From an uncultured Bacteroidales bacterium (GTDB taxonomy: Bacteria > Bacteroidota > Bacteroidia > Bacteroidales > Muribaculaceae): 64,000 nucleotides of DNA. Below are positions 15,356 to 23,254 of this stretch, piece after piece (positions within the stretch are counted from its first letter, which is position 1; each line of letters begins with the position of its first letter). Below the pieces are notes generated by a model, which worked only from the letters and a program-made list of their open reading frames with translations, was not told the DNA's origin and did no database searches. The position numbers and the translations under genes are program-made. The stretch lies in contig CACWID010000011.1 of the NCBI GenBank assembly GCA_902760865.1, positions 1 to 64,000 of the forward strand, in the 5' to 3' direction.

Positions 15356-16195
15356 TTAAAAACTGATGGCGCACTGCACGCCCAGCGACGGCAGACGCCC
15401 GCCACCGACGGCCCCATTGTCGATGGCAGTGGGCGACACGTCCAGTGTCAGGTCGGGCGAGATGTCAAAGTGGGCCATCGAGGCATCCACATAGGCGTCC
15501 ACGATGTTGAGCAGATAGACGCCCACCATCGCAATGACGCATATCTCGCGGTAGCGCCGGTAGTAGTCACGCTTGTTCTTCATCACCTTCTGCAGCCAGG
15601 CGGTTTCGAGGTCGCTCTCGCGCACCGTCGGCGGGAAGAAGTCCATATAGCTGCGCGTGTCGGGGTCGTCGTCCATCACGTCGCGATAGCCCTTGGAGTA
15701 GTCCTTATACATGCGGTTATTCCACGACGCACCATAGCTGAGCCCGACAAAGGCGCCCACCACGATAGGCAGTTTCCAGTAGCGACGGTTGTAAACCTGC
15801 CCCAGGCCGGGGCACAGCGCCGACAGCCAGAGGGCCCGTTGAGGATCAGGATTGAACACGCGCACCTGGCCCAACGTGGGCGAGGCGGTACTGTCCATGA
15901 GGATTTCCACACCCTCGATGCCGCGGATGGAGTCGATCGAGGCAAAGGTAATCGTGTCGCCGGCCGCATTGACCACCCGCACCGGGCGGGATGTTTTGTC
16001 AAGGCGTGACGTGTCACTGATTATGACAGGGCGACGCTCGTGGCGGTTGGTCGGCGTGGCGGTGACGCTGTCACTGGCGGCAACGGTCACAGTCTCCTGT
16101 GCCATGACCGTCATGCCGTTCCAGGTCAGGAACAGCGACAGCACGGCCATCAGCCGCAACAACATCAAGCGATATGTCGTCAATTTCACCACCAT
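15356..16195 (-). CDS. DUF5683-family membrane-associated protein
   Basis: A 279-residue protein with a signal or membrane segment at ~10-32 and a second hydrophobic region after the conserved SALCPGLGQVYNRRYWK motif (~125-160), and a third near 225 (IAMVGVYLLNIVDAYVDA). These are the marks of DUF5683, an uncharacterised Bacteroidetes family regularly found between parB and a lytic transglycosylase gene. Function is unknown; the fixed neighbourhood suggests a cell-envelope or division role. It lies 18 bp after parB and 36 bp before mltD on the same strand, so one operon is likely. Confidence 0.85.
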   Translation of the reverse strand: MVVKLTTYRLMLLRLMAVLSLFLTWNGMTVMAQETVTVAASDSVTATPTNRHERRPVIISDTSRLDKTSRPVRVVNAAGDTITFASIDSIRGIEGVEILMDSTASPTLGQVRVFNPDPQRALWLSALCPGLGQVYNRRYWKLPIVVGAFVGLSYGASWNNRMYKDYSKGYRDVMDDDPDTRSYMDFFPPTVRESDLETAWLQKVMKNKRDYYRRYREICVIAMVGVYLLNIVDAYVDASMAHFDISPDLTLDVSPTAIDNGAVGGGRLPSLGVQCAISF

Positions 16196-16213
16196 GCAGC
16201 AGCAAGCCTTGTG

Positions 16214-17092
16214 TCAGGCATTCTTCAGATTGTCAAAAATGCTGATGATTTTTTCCAGCTCACTCTCGGTGGTGAAAGGGAAGGTGATTTTCCCTTTGCC
16301 CGAACGGTCACAGGTGAACTTCACGGGAACACCGAATGCCGCGGACAGATGCTTCTGCAAGATGGCATAGTCACCCACTCTCACGGGCTTGGCACCTCCA
16401 GCCTCGTCCCGTTCTTGGTCTGCCGCCTGCTGCATCTGCTTGGCACGCTGCTCCACCTGGCGCACCGACAGGCCGCGCTTGATGGTCTCGTTATAGAGCT
16501 TCAGCTGCAGCTTGGGGTCGTCCAGCGACAGCAGGGCACGGGCATGGCCCATGTCCAGCGTGTGGTCGTGCAGTCCCAGCTGGACCTCGGCGGGCAACTT
16601 CAGCAGGCGCAGGAAGTTGGCGATTGTCGCGCGCTTCTTGCCGATGCGCTCGCTCAGGCGCTCCTGGGTCAAGTGATACTGGTCGATGAGTTTCCGGAAG
16701 GTCAGGGCTATCTCGATGGCATTCAGGTCCTCACGCTGGATGTTCTCGATCAGGGCCATCTCGGTCACCTCGCTGTCATTGGCAGTGCGGACATAGGCCG
16801 GCACCGTCTTCAGCCCTGCCAGCAGGGCGGCGCGATAGCGGCGCTCGCCGGAGATGATCTGGTAGGCATTGTCACCCGTGCTGCGCAGCGTCAGCGGCTG
16901 GATGATGCCCAGTTCACGGATGCTGGTGGCCAGTTCTCCGAGGGCCTCCTCGTCAAAGTTCTGACGGGGCTGCTCGGGATTGGGAGCGATCTGACTGATG
17001 GGTATCTCGTTGATGGCCGACGATCCGCCCGTCTGGATATCATCCATCGAGATGAGCGAGTCGAGGCCCTTGCCTAATGCACTTCGTTTCAT
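16214..17092 (-). CDS. parB: Chromosome-partitioning protein ParB
   Basis: A 292-residue ParB/Spo0J protein. The N-terminal CTPase/ParB box contains NPEQPR (38-43) and GERRYRAA (82-89), followed by ENIQREDLNAIE and a central helix-turn-helix region (LSERIGKKRATIANFLRLL) for parS recognition, and a short C-terminal dimerisation domain. It loads on parS sites and spreads as a CTP-dependent clamp to direct origin segregation with ParA. The parA gene lies 47 bp upstream on the same strand. No perfect parS site is visible in the window. Confidence 0.95.
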   Translation of the reverse strand: MKRSALGKGLDSLISMDDIQTGGSSAINEIPISQIAPNPEQPRQNFDEEALGELATSIRELGIIQPLTLRSTGDNAYQIISGERRYRAALLAGLKTVPAYVRTANDSEVTEMALIENIQREDLNAIEIALTFRKLIDQYHLTQERLSERIGKKRATIANFLRLLKLPAEVQLGLHDHTLDMGHARALLSLDDPKLQLKLYNETIKRGLSVRQVEQRAKQMQQAADQERDEAGGAKPVRVGDYAILQKHLSAAFGVPVKFTCDRSGKGKITFPFTTESELEKIISIFDNLKNA

Positions 17093-17139
17093 ATTTTATA
17101 TTTCGGTTATTGTTTGTCCTGAATGATTCTTGTTGATTC

Positions 17140-17901
17140 TTATTGTCTGGCGATGATTTCCTGGGCCAGCTGGATGTGGCTCGTCGCACCGCGGCAAGTG
17201 GGATCATACTGCGTCACCGGAATGCCGTGGCTCGGCGCCTCGCTGATGCGTATGTTGCGCGGTATCACCGTGTTGAACACCATGTCGCCGAAGTGGCCCT
17301 TCAGTTCCTCGAAGATCTCGTTGGCCAGACGCAGGCGGGCGTCATACATCGTGAGCAGGAAGCCCTCGATGCGCAGGCTCGAGTTGAGCCGTCCCTTGAT
17401 GATGCGGATGGTGTTGAGCAGCTTGCTGATGCCCTCGAGGGCAAAATACTCGGCCTGCACCGGGATGATGACGCTGTCGGCCGCCGTCAGGGCATTGACG
17501 GTAATCAGTCCCAGCGACGGGCTGCAGTCGATGATGATGAAGTCATAGTCGTCCTTCACGGCGCTCAAGGCGGTGCGCAGCACGCGCTCGCGGTTCGGCT
17601 TCTCGACCAGCTCGAGTTCGGCACCCACCAGGTCGATGCGCGACCCCAGCAGGCTCAAGCCGTTGACACAGGTATCCACCGTGGCGCTGACCACGGGGTA
17701 GTCATCGACCAGGCACTCATAGATGGTCGATGACATATTTTTGGGCTCTATGCCCAAGCCCGAGGTGGCATTGGCCTGCGGGTCGGCATCGATCAGCAGC
17801 ACGCGCTGGCCGCTCTCGGCCAACGCTGCCGACAGGTTGATGGATGTCGTCGTCTTGCCCACGCCGCCCTTTTGGTTGGCTATTGCTATAATTTTTCCCA
17901 T
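17140..17901 (-). CDS. parA: Chromosome-partitioning ATPase ParA/Soj
   Basis: A 253-residue ParA-type ATPase with the deviant Walker A KGGVGKTT (11-18, signature Lys11), the Walker A' motif with IDADPQAN (~38-45) and Walker B FIIIDCSPSLG (~115-125). It binds the nucleoid as an ATP dimer and works with ParB to move chromosome origins. Length is normal for the chromosomal (Soj) type that lacks an N-terminal helix-turn-helix. It starts the parA-parB-DUF5683-mltD cluster. Confidence 0.95.
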   Translation of the reverse strand: MGKIIAIANQKGGVGKTTTSINLSAALAESGQRVLLIDADPQANATSGLGIEPKNMSSTIYECLVDDYPVVSATVDTCVNGLSLLGSRIDLVGAELELVEKPNRERVLRTALSAVKDDYDFIIIDCSPSLGLITVNALTAADSVIIPVQAEYFALEGISKLLNTIRIIKGRLNSSLRIEGFLLTMYDARLRLANEIFEELKGHFGDMVFNTVIPRNIRISEAPSHGIPVTQYDPTCRGATSHIQLAQEIIARQ

Positions 17902-18134
17902 TGGTAGAATTCTGAAAATTGGTTCAATAACACCGGCCGTACCACTGCCAACAAAGCAAACTCACAGTGGTTTTCGGTTTGCGCGATGTTTCACGGATGC
18001 AAAGGAACAATTTTTTGCCCAATAAACCTTCAAAAACTCCGTTAAAATCGGTGAATTGTTGATAAATCACCCGAATTTTCCATAACTCGTGGAACATTAG
18101 CATTTTGCAACAAATCACGGCTGCAACACCACTG

Positions 18135-18165
18135 AAAAAGTGGCCACGTCTCTCGACGTAGCCAC
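18135..18165 (-). terminator. Terminator of the small RNA
   Basis: On the minus strand the stem GTGGC-ACGTC / GACGT-GCCAC with a GAGA tetraloop is followed directly by TTTTTC. Confidence 0.75.
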
Positions 18166-18283
18166 CTGTCGTAAACCTTAAAACATCTTTTTTAACGGGC
18201 CGTACCTATTTAAACCCCGGCCCGCTTATATTGCTGAACAGGTGCATCACGCACCACGTAAAGAGCTGCTTCTTACATAGTTT
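18135..18283 (-). ncRNA. Probable structured small RNA (possibly the Bacteroidales 6S-type RNA)
   Basis: A ~149-nt minus-strand unit with its own signals. A TATTTTTG -7 element (18290-18297) puts the start near 18283. The predicted RNA contains hairpins GGTGC/GCACC and GGGCCG/CGGCCC (18197-18233) and ends in the intrinsic terminator at 18135-18165. There is no reading frame of note. Size and layout fit a stand-alone regulatory RNA; the 6S-type identity (Bacteroidales-1 motif) is a suggestion I cannot verify without a covariance search. Confidence 0.55.
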
Positions 18284-18393
18284 GAAAAGCAAAAATAATA
18301 CTATTTTTTCAAAACAACGACATATATGTTTCTAAATAGGCATAAAATGAGACTTTTTAACGGTTTTTTGACTCAAATGATAAAATATATGGT

Positions 18394-18401
18394 TAACTTT
18401 G
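18394..18401 (+). promoter_or_regulatory. -7 promoter element of the first M6 peptidase gene
   Basis: TAACTTTG, matching TAnnTTTG, with a TTTTTTG run ~23 bp upstream. It implies a 5' leader of roughly 120 nt before 18529. No riboswitch-like structure is evident in the leader. Confidence 0.5.
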
Positions 18402-18528
18402 CAGGCCATTATCATTATCACAGATAATAGCACCGATATAGTGCAAGAAGCCTTCATGACTAGCTTGACACCTGAATTACCATTTTTTAACTGAACGACA
18501 ATTTTAAAAATTCATTAGATACAGAAAG

Positions 18529-20760
18529 ATGAGAAAATTAACAACTTTGCTGATGACTGCCATCATCTGCCTGACTGCAAGTGCTATTCCGGCCAATTCC
18601 AAGCACGTGCAGTTAGTTCCGCAACCCGATGGCACGTTATTGTCTATCAGGCTCGTCGGTGACGAGTTCTATCATTTTAACACGACGGCCGACGACTACA
18701 CAATCATGCTCAATGCCGCTGGCGCCTATGTTTACGCTCAGCACGACGGCGAGAGATTGATTGCCACCGACATCATTGCCCACGACGAGGGCAGCCGCAC
18801 TGCCGCCGAGCTGGCACTGCTTGCCACGATGCCCAAGCGCATCGTTGACGAGGCGGTTCTCGGCGAGGCCAACATCCGCCGCGCCAAACGCAACGTGGAC
18901 CTGTCGAACTTCGATTTCTCAGCATTCCATGGATTGGTAATCCTGATCGACTTTGCCGACAAGTCTTTTGCCAGCGCTGATCCCCAGGCGTTCTATACCG
19001 AGATGTTCAGCACCGAGAACTTCACCGGCTTCCACGACCCGATCACCAATCGCGACGTGACTTGCCTGGGCAGCGTCAGGGACTACTACAAGGACCAGTC
19101 CAACGGCGTCTTCTCACCCCCGTTTGACGTCTATGGTCCCTACACCTCGACCAGGAAGGCCAGTGAGTGTAACTCCAACGCGACCGCCATTTTCTCGTCC
19201 GCCCTCAAGAAGGCCCACGATGAAGGTGTGGATTTCTCCCAATACGACAACAACAACGACGGCAATGTGGACATGGTTTACTTCCTCGTAGCGGGCTACT
19301 CGGCCGCCTCCAACGGCGAGTCAACCGGTTACCTCTGGCCACACGCCAGCGACCTGTCATGGCGCCGCATCAACTATGACGGCAAGTGGATTGGCCGTTA
19401 TGCCAGCTCCACCGAGCTCTATGGATGGGAAAACACCCCGTCGACCGTGACCGTCGAGGGCATCGGCACCGTGTGCCACGAGTTCAGCCATGTGCTGGGC
19501 TTGCCCGACACCTACGACACAGACTATGGCAGCAGCGGCGGCGAGAGCCACCATCCCGGCGAATGGGACCTGATGGCAGGAGGTGCCGACTTCAACTATG
19601 GTCGCACCCCGGTGGGCTACACCCTCTATGAGAGATATGCCATCGGTTGGGCTCACCCCAAGACCATCACCACAACCGGCAACTACTCGCTCGAGGCTAT
19701 CATCACATCACGCGACGGCTACATCCTGCGCACGCCCGTGGAAAACGAGTTCTTCACCCTCGAGAACAGGCAGAGGACCTCATGGGATGCCTACCTGCCG
19801 GGACACGGCTTGGTAGTCACCCGCATCGACAGCACCAACCTCAGCGTCTGGTATAACAACAAGGTCAACTGCACCCCCTCGCACAACTATGTCGAGATGC
19901 TGCGTGCAGGCAACGGCACCATCGGCGACTCGGGCAGCGACCCCTTCCCCGGCACCAAGGGCAACCCCATGCTCACCAACGAGACGATGCCAGGCATCAA
20001 GACTTGGAACGGCACTCCCAACCAATTCAATATCGTGGGCATCAGCGATGCTGATGGTATCGTAAACTTTACCGTAGTGGACGACGGAGACATCCAGCGC
20101 CTGATAGAGGACTTTGAGGACATGGCCGTGACCACCACGACCAACGAGACCGACGTTGAGGGCAAGTTTACCAGCTGGAACTTCGTCAAGGCAGGCGTCC
20201 GTGCCCCGGGCGAAGGCAAAGCAGACGGAACTAACAGCGTGATGATGAAGCCGCCCAGCCAGCTCATCACCACCACCCCCATCTACTACAACTGCTACAT
20301 GGCCAGCCTGAACGTGTACAACTCCAGCAGCAGCGTGGCCAGATACTCACTCGACTACTCCCTCGACGGAGGTGAGACCTGGAACAAGGCCTTGACGCCC
20401 TCGGGAGCCACCTCGATCGATGTAGCCAAGAACTCTTCGGCCACATGCTATTGGGCCCTGAAACTGAACAATCACCAGGGTGCCCAGTTCCGCATCTATC
20501 AGTCGGCTACCAAAGACAAGACCGCCTATGTGGACAACTTCTCCATCTACTATGAGGGCGAGGAGGGCGGACCCATCACCGAGATGACCGGTGACGTCAA
20601 TGCCGACAGCGAGATCAACCTGGCCGACGTCAATGCCACCATCGACATCATCCTGGGCGGCAACCCTGGCAGCGAAATCATGAGACGCGCTGACGTGAAT
20701 GGCGACGGCGAAATCAACATCGCCGACATCAATGCCATCATCGATATAATTTTGAAATAA
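18529..20760 (+). CDS. Secreted M6-family metallopeptidase with C-terminal dockerin (1 of 3)
   Basis: A 743-residue protein with a signal peptide (1-~20), a propeptide-like domain and an M6 (immune-inhibitor-A type) catalytic domain. The zinc motif is HEFSHVLGLPD (His317, Glu318, His321), and PGEWDLMAGG downstream is the Met-turn region. A beta-rich domain follows (~520-680), and the last ~58 residues hold two calcium-binding dockerin repeats (DVNADSEINLADVN and DVNGDGEINIADIN). It would cut proteins outside the cell or at the surface. The dockerin predicts docking to a cohesin-bearing protein, none of which is encoded in this window. It is the first of three tandem paralogues on one strand. 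Confidence 0.9.
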   Translation: MRKLTTLLMTAIICLTASAIPANSKHVQLVPQPDGTLLSIRLVGDEFYHFNTTADDYTIMLNAAGAYVYAQHDGERLIATDIIAHDEGSRTAAELALLATMPKRIVDEAVLGEANIRRAKRNVDLSNFDFSAFHGLVILIDFADKSFASADPQAFYTEMFSTENFTGFHDPITNRDVTCLGSVRDYYKDQSNGVFSPPFDVYGPYTSTRKASECNSNATAIFSSALKKAHDEGVDFSQYDNNNDGNVDMVYFLVAGYSAASNGESTGYLWPHASDLSWRRINYDGKWIGRYASSTELYGWENTPSTVTVEGIGTVCHEFSHVLGLPDTYDTDYGSSGGESHHPGEWDLMAGGADFNYGRTPVGYTLYERYAIGWAHPKTITTTGNYSLEAIITSRDGYILRTPVENEFFTLENRQRTSWDAYLPGHGLVVTRIDSTNLSVWYNNKVNCTPSHNYVEMLRAGNGTIGDSGSDPFPGTKGNPMLTNETMPGIKTWNGTPNQFNIVGISDADGIVNFTVVDDGDIQRLIEDFEDMAVTTTTNETDVEGKFTSWNFVKAGVRAPGEGKADGTNSVMMKPPSQLITTTPIYYNCYMASLNVYNSSSSVARYSLDYSLDGGETWNKALTPSGATSIDVAKNSSATCYWALKLNNHQGAQFRIYQSATKDKTAYVDNFSIYYEGEEGGPITEMTGDVNADSEINLADVNATIDIILGGNPGSEIMRRADVNGDGEINIADINAIIDIILK

Positions 20761-20775
20761 TCACTAATCAACACC

Positions 20776-20835
20776 AAGGGACTTCTACACCTCATCCCGT
20801 ACCGGGAAAGTCTAGATGTCCCTTTTTATTTTTTT
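20776..20835 (+). terminator. Intrinsic terminator after the first M6 gene
   Basis: A hairpin with AAGGGAC and GTCCCTTT ends and an inner CCCGTACCGGG loop is followed by TTTTTATTTTTTT. The next peptidase gene starts ~13 bp later, so it probably needs read-through or a promoter of its own. Confidence 0.7.
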
Positions 20836-20847
20836 AATTACTGAGCT

Positions 20848-23067
20848 ATGAAGAATTATTGCTTGTTGTTCTTGATGGGGCTGTTGTGCCTGGTGGCACA
20901 GGCTGTCCCCGCCGACCCCACTCCTGCCACGGTCACACAGCCCGACGGCACGGAGCTGACCGTCGTCTTGCATGGCGATGAGTTTTTCCACTTCACAACT
21001 ACCACCGACGGCTATACCGTCATCAAGAATGAAAGCGGGTTTTACACCTATGCCCGCATGAACGGCGACCGCCTGGTGCCGGGCGACCGCATCGCACGCA
21101 ATGTCAACCAGCGTTCCACCGCCGACCTCACACAGCTCGCTGCCACGCCCAAATACCTGACCGATAATGTCAAAGCCCAAGACGGCAAACTCAAGCTGAA
21201 CCGCCGCAACAGCGCCATGCGCCGTGTGGGGGCCGACGGGTTGATGGACTATGAACGCTTCCGCGGACTCATCATCCTCATCAACTACAACGACAAGAGC
21301 TTCTCCATGTCCAATGCAAGCAGCTTCTATGACGACATGGTCAACACCCAGAACTATACCGGCTACACGCTCAACGGGCGCCACGTCAACATGACCGGCA
21401 GTGTGCGCGACTACTTCTATGACAACTCGGCTCACATCTTCGACCCCGCCTTTGACGTGGTGGGACCCGTCGATGTGGACTTCAGCTGCACCTACCCTGG
21501 AGGCACGGACAATGCCGAGGATGTCTTCGAGGCCGCATTGCTGGCAGTGGACGATGATATCGACTTCAACGACTATGACAGCGACGGAGACGGCTATGTC
21601 GATATGGTATTCTTCCTCGTCGCTGGATATTCGGCCAACTATAGCGGCAACAACCAGGCCTACCTCTGGCCCCACATGTACTACCTGTACTGGGCTCCGT
21701 TCCTGGACGATGTGGGATTCGGGCTTTACGCCTGCTCCACCGAGATTGCCGGATGGGAAGGCAGCTGGGCCGACGTCAACGGCATCGGAACCATCTGCCA
21801 CGAGTTCGGACACGTGCTGGGCCTGCCTGACCTCTATGACACGGACTACAACGGTACTGGCGGCGAGAGCCGTAACCCGGGCGAGTGGTCAGTCATGGCC
21901 GGTGGCAGCGGCAGCAACTTCGGCCGTAACCCTGTGGGCTACAGCCTGTATGAGCGCTATGCCCTGGGCTTCACCACTCCGCAGGTCATCGACACTGAGG
22001 GGACATACTCCCTGAATCCGCTCGACGAGAGCAACATCGGCTTCCGCCTGAACACGCCCAACCAGAATGAGTTCTTCCTCATCGAGAACCGCCAGTCCGG
22101 CAAGTGGGACAGGTTCCTGCCAGGGCACGGCATGATGATTGCCAGGGTCGATTCCACCAACGAGCGCATCTGGTGGTCAAATGAGGTCAATTGCAACCCC
22201 AACCACATGTACTATGACCTGCTCAGGGCCAGCTACAGCGGACAGGACAGCGGCAGTGACCCCTTCCCCGGCACCAAGGGCGTGACCGAAATCAACAACT
22301 TCACCAACCCCAGCCTGCAAACCTGGGACAAGCAGTTCAACGAGTTCGGCATCGCCAACATTGCCGAGAGGAGCAAGATCATCTCATTTAATCTTGAACG
22401 CGATAACTCCATCCTCTCCGTCATCGAGGACTTTGAGAACATGCCCGTCTCAGAGCAGAATGCCTCTCGCGTTCCCGGCGTGTTCTGCAAGTGGGACTTC
22501 ATCAAGTGCTCCGTACAGGAGGTTGAGGAAGCCGACGGCAGCGTACACAAGGCTGTCGGCATGATCCGACCCAGCCAGATGACCTCTTCGGCTCCGTTGG
22601 AGATCATCCCCTACCTGGTGGAGTTCTCAGTCAATAATCCCACCACCACCGCTGCCAAGGTGAGACTCTACTACTCGCTTGACCAGGGCCAGACATGGGT
22701 TCAACCGGCCGACGGCGTTGCCGAAGTCAGCGCCAAATCACACGCCAAGGTCGCTACCACCCTGCCCACCACCTCACCCATCATGCTCAGATTTGCGATG
22801 ACCTCAGGCAACACCAAGAATCCTGCCTACCTCGATGATATCAAGCTCTACTATAGGGACAAGTGGGACATCCATACCATCGAGGGCGACGTCAACAAGG
22901 ACGGTGAGGTGAATATTGCTGACGTCAACGTGGTCGTCGGTCTCATCCTTGACCCCGCGTCCATCGATGACCCCTTGACCACTGACGCTGACGTGAACGG
23001 CGACGGCGAAATCAACATCGCCGACGTCAACATGATCATTGACATGATTTTGAGTTCCAGCCTCTGA
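20848..23067 (+). CDS. Secreted M6-family metallopeptidase with C-terminal dockerin (2 of 3)
   Basis: A 739-residue paralogue of its neighbours: signal peptide (1-~20), N-terminal domain beginning VPADPTPATVTQPDG, zinc motif HEFGHVLGLPD (His318, Glu319, His322), Met-turn EWSVMAGGSG, a beta-sandwich region (~520-670) and two dockerin repeats at the end (DVNKDGEVNIADVN, DVNGDGEINIADVN). It begins only 87 bp after the first paralogue, with an intrinsic terminator between them. The three copies have diverged mainly in the catalytic-domain loops, suggesting different substrates. Extracellular proteolysis is inferred from the family. Confidence 0.9.
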   Translation: MKNYCLLFLMGLLCLVAQAVPADPTPATVTQPDGTELTVVLHGDEFFHFTTTTDGYTVIKNESGFYTYARMNGDRLVPGDRIARNVNQRSTADLTQLAATPKYLTDNVKAQDGKLKLNRRNSAMRRVGADGLMDYERFRGLIILINYNDKSFSMSNASSFYDDMVNTQNYTGYTLNGRHVNMTGSVRDYFYDNSAHIFDPAFDVVGPVDVDFSCTYPGGTDNAEDVFEAALLAVDDDIDFNDYDSDGDGYVDMVFFLVAGYSANYSGNNQAYLWPHMYYLYWAPFLDDVGFGLYACSTEIAGWEGSWADVNGIGTICHEFGHVLGLPDLYDTDYNGTGGESRNPGEWSVMAGGSGSNFGRNPVGYSLYERYALGFTTPQVIDTEGTYSLNPLDESNIGFRLNTPNQNEFFLIENRQSGKWDRFLPGHGMMIARVDSTNERIWWSNEVNCNPNHMYYDLLRASYSGQDSGSDPFPGTKGVTEINNFTNPSLQTWDKQFNEFGIANIAERSKIISFNLERDNSILSVIEDFENMPVSEQNASRVPGVFCKWDFIKCSVQEVEEADGSVHKAVGMIRPSQMTSSAPLEIIPYLVEFSVNNPTTTAAKVRLYYSLDQGQTWVQPADGVAEVSAKSHAKVATTLPTTSPIMLRFAMTSGNTKNPAYLDDIKLYYRDKWDIHTIEGDVNKDGEVNIADVNVVVGLILDPASIDDPLTTDADVNGDGEINIADVNMIIDMILSSSL

Positions 23068-23112
23068 AACACCGTTTGTCTCTGAGGGGGCTTGAAGTCC
23101 ATATCAGAGAGC

Positions 23113-23185
23113 TTAGGGTTTAGAGAGCGTTTCCCTTCCATCCGTCACCACGGTTTCGGTCAGGAATGGCATCTCTAAACCCTAA
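23113..23185 (+). terminator. Long hairpin between the second and third M6 genes
   Basis: Perfect 14-bp arms TTAGGGTTTAGAGA / TCTCTAAACCCTAA (23113-23126 and 23172-23185) with a 45-bp loop. There is no strong T-run, only TCTTTC, so a termination role is likely but not certain. Confidence 0.5.
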
Positions 23186-23254
23186 TCTTTCAAACCATGA
23201 ACATAAAACTTTATGCTATAAACATTTATTCACTATTGTAAACTTTGAGAAGGT

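Noticed and set aside
17987-18095. Possible parS halves TGTTTCACG (about 17987) and CGTGGAACA (about 18086)
   Set aside because: Each is only half of a parS-like palindrome and they are ~90 bp apart; no full site is present.
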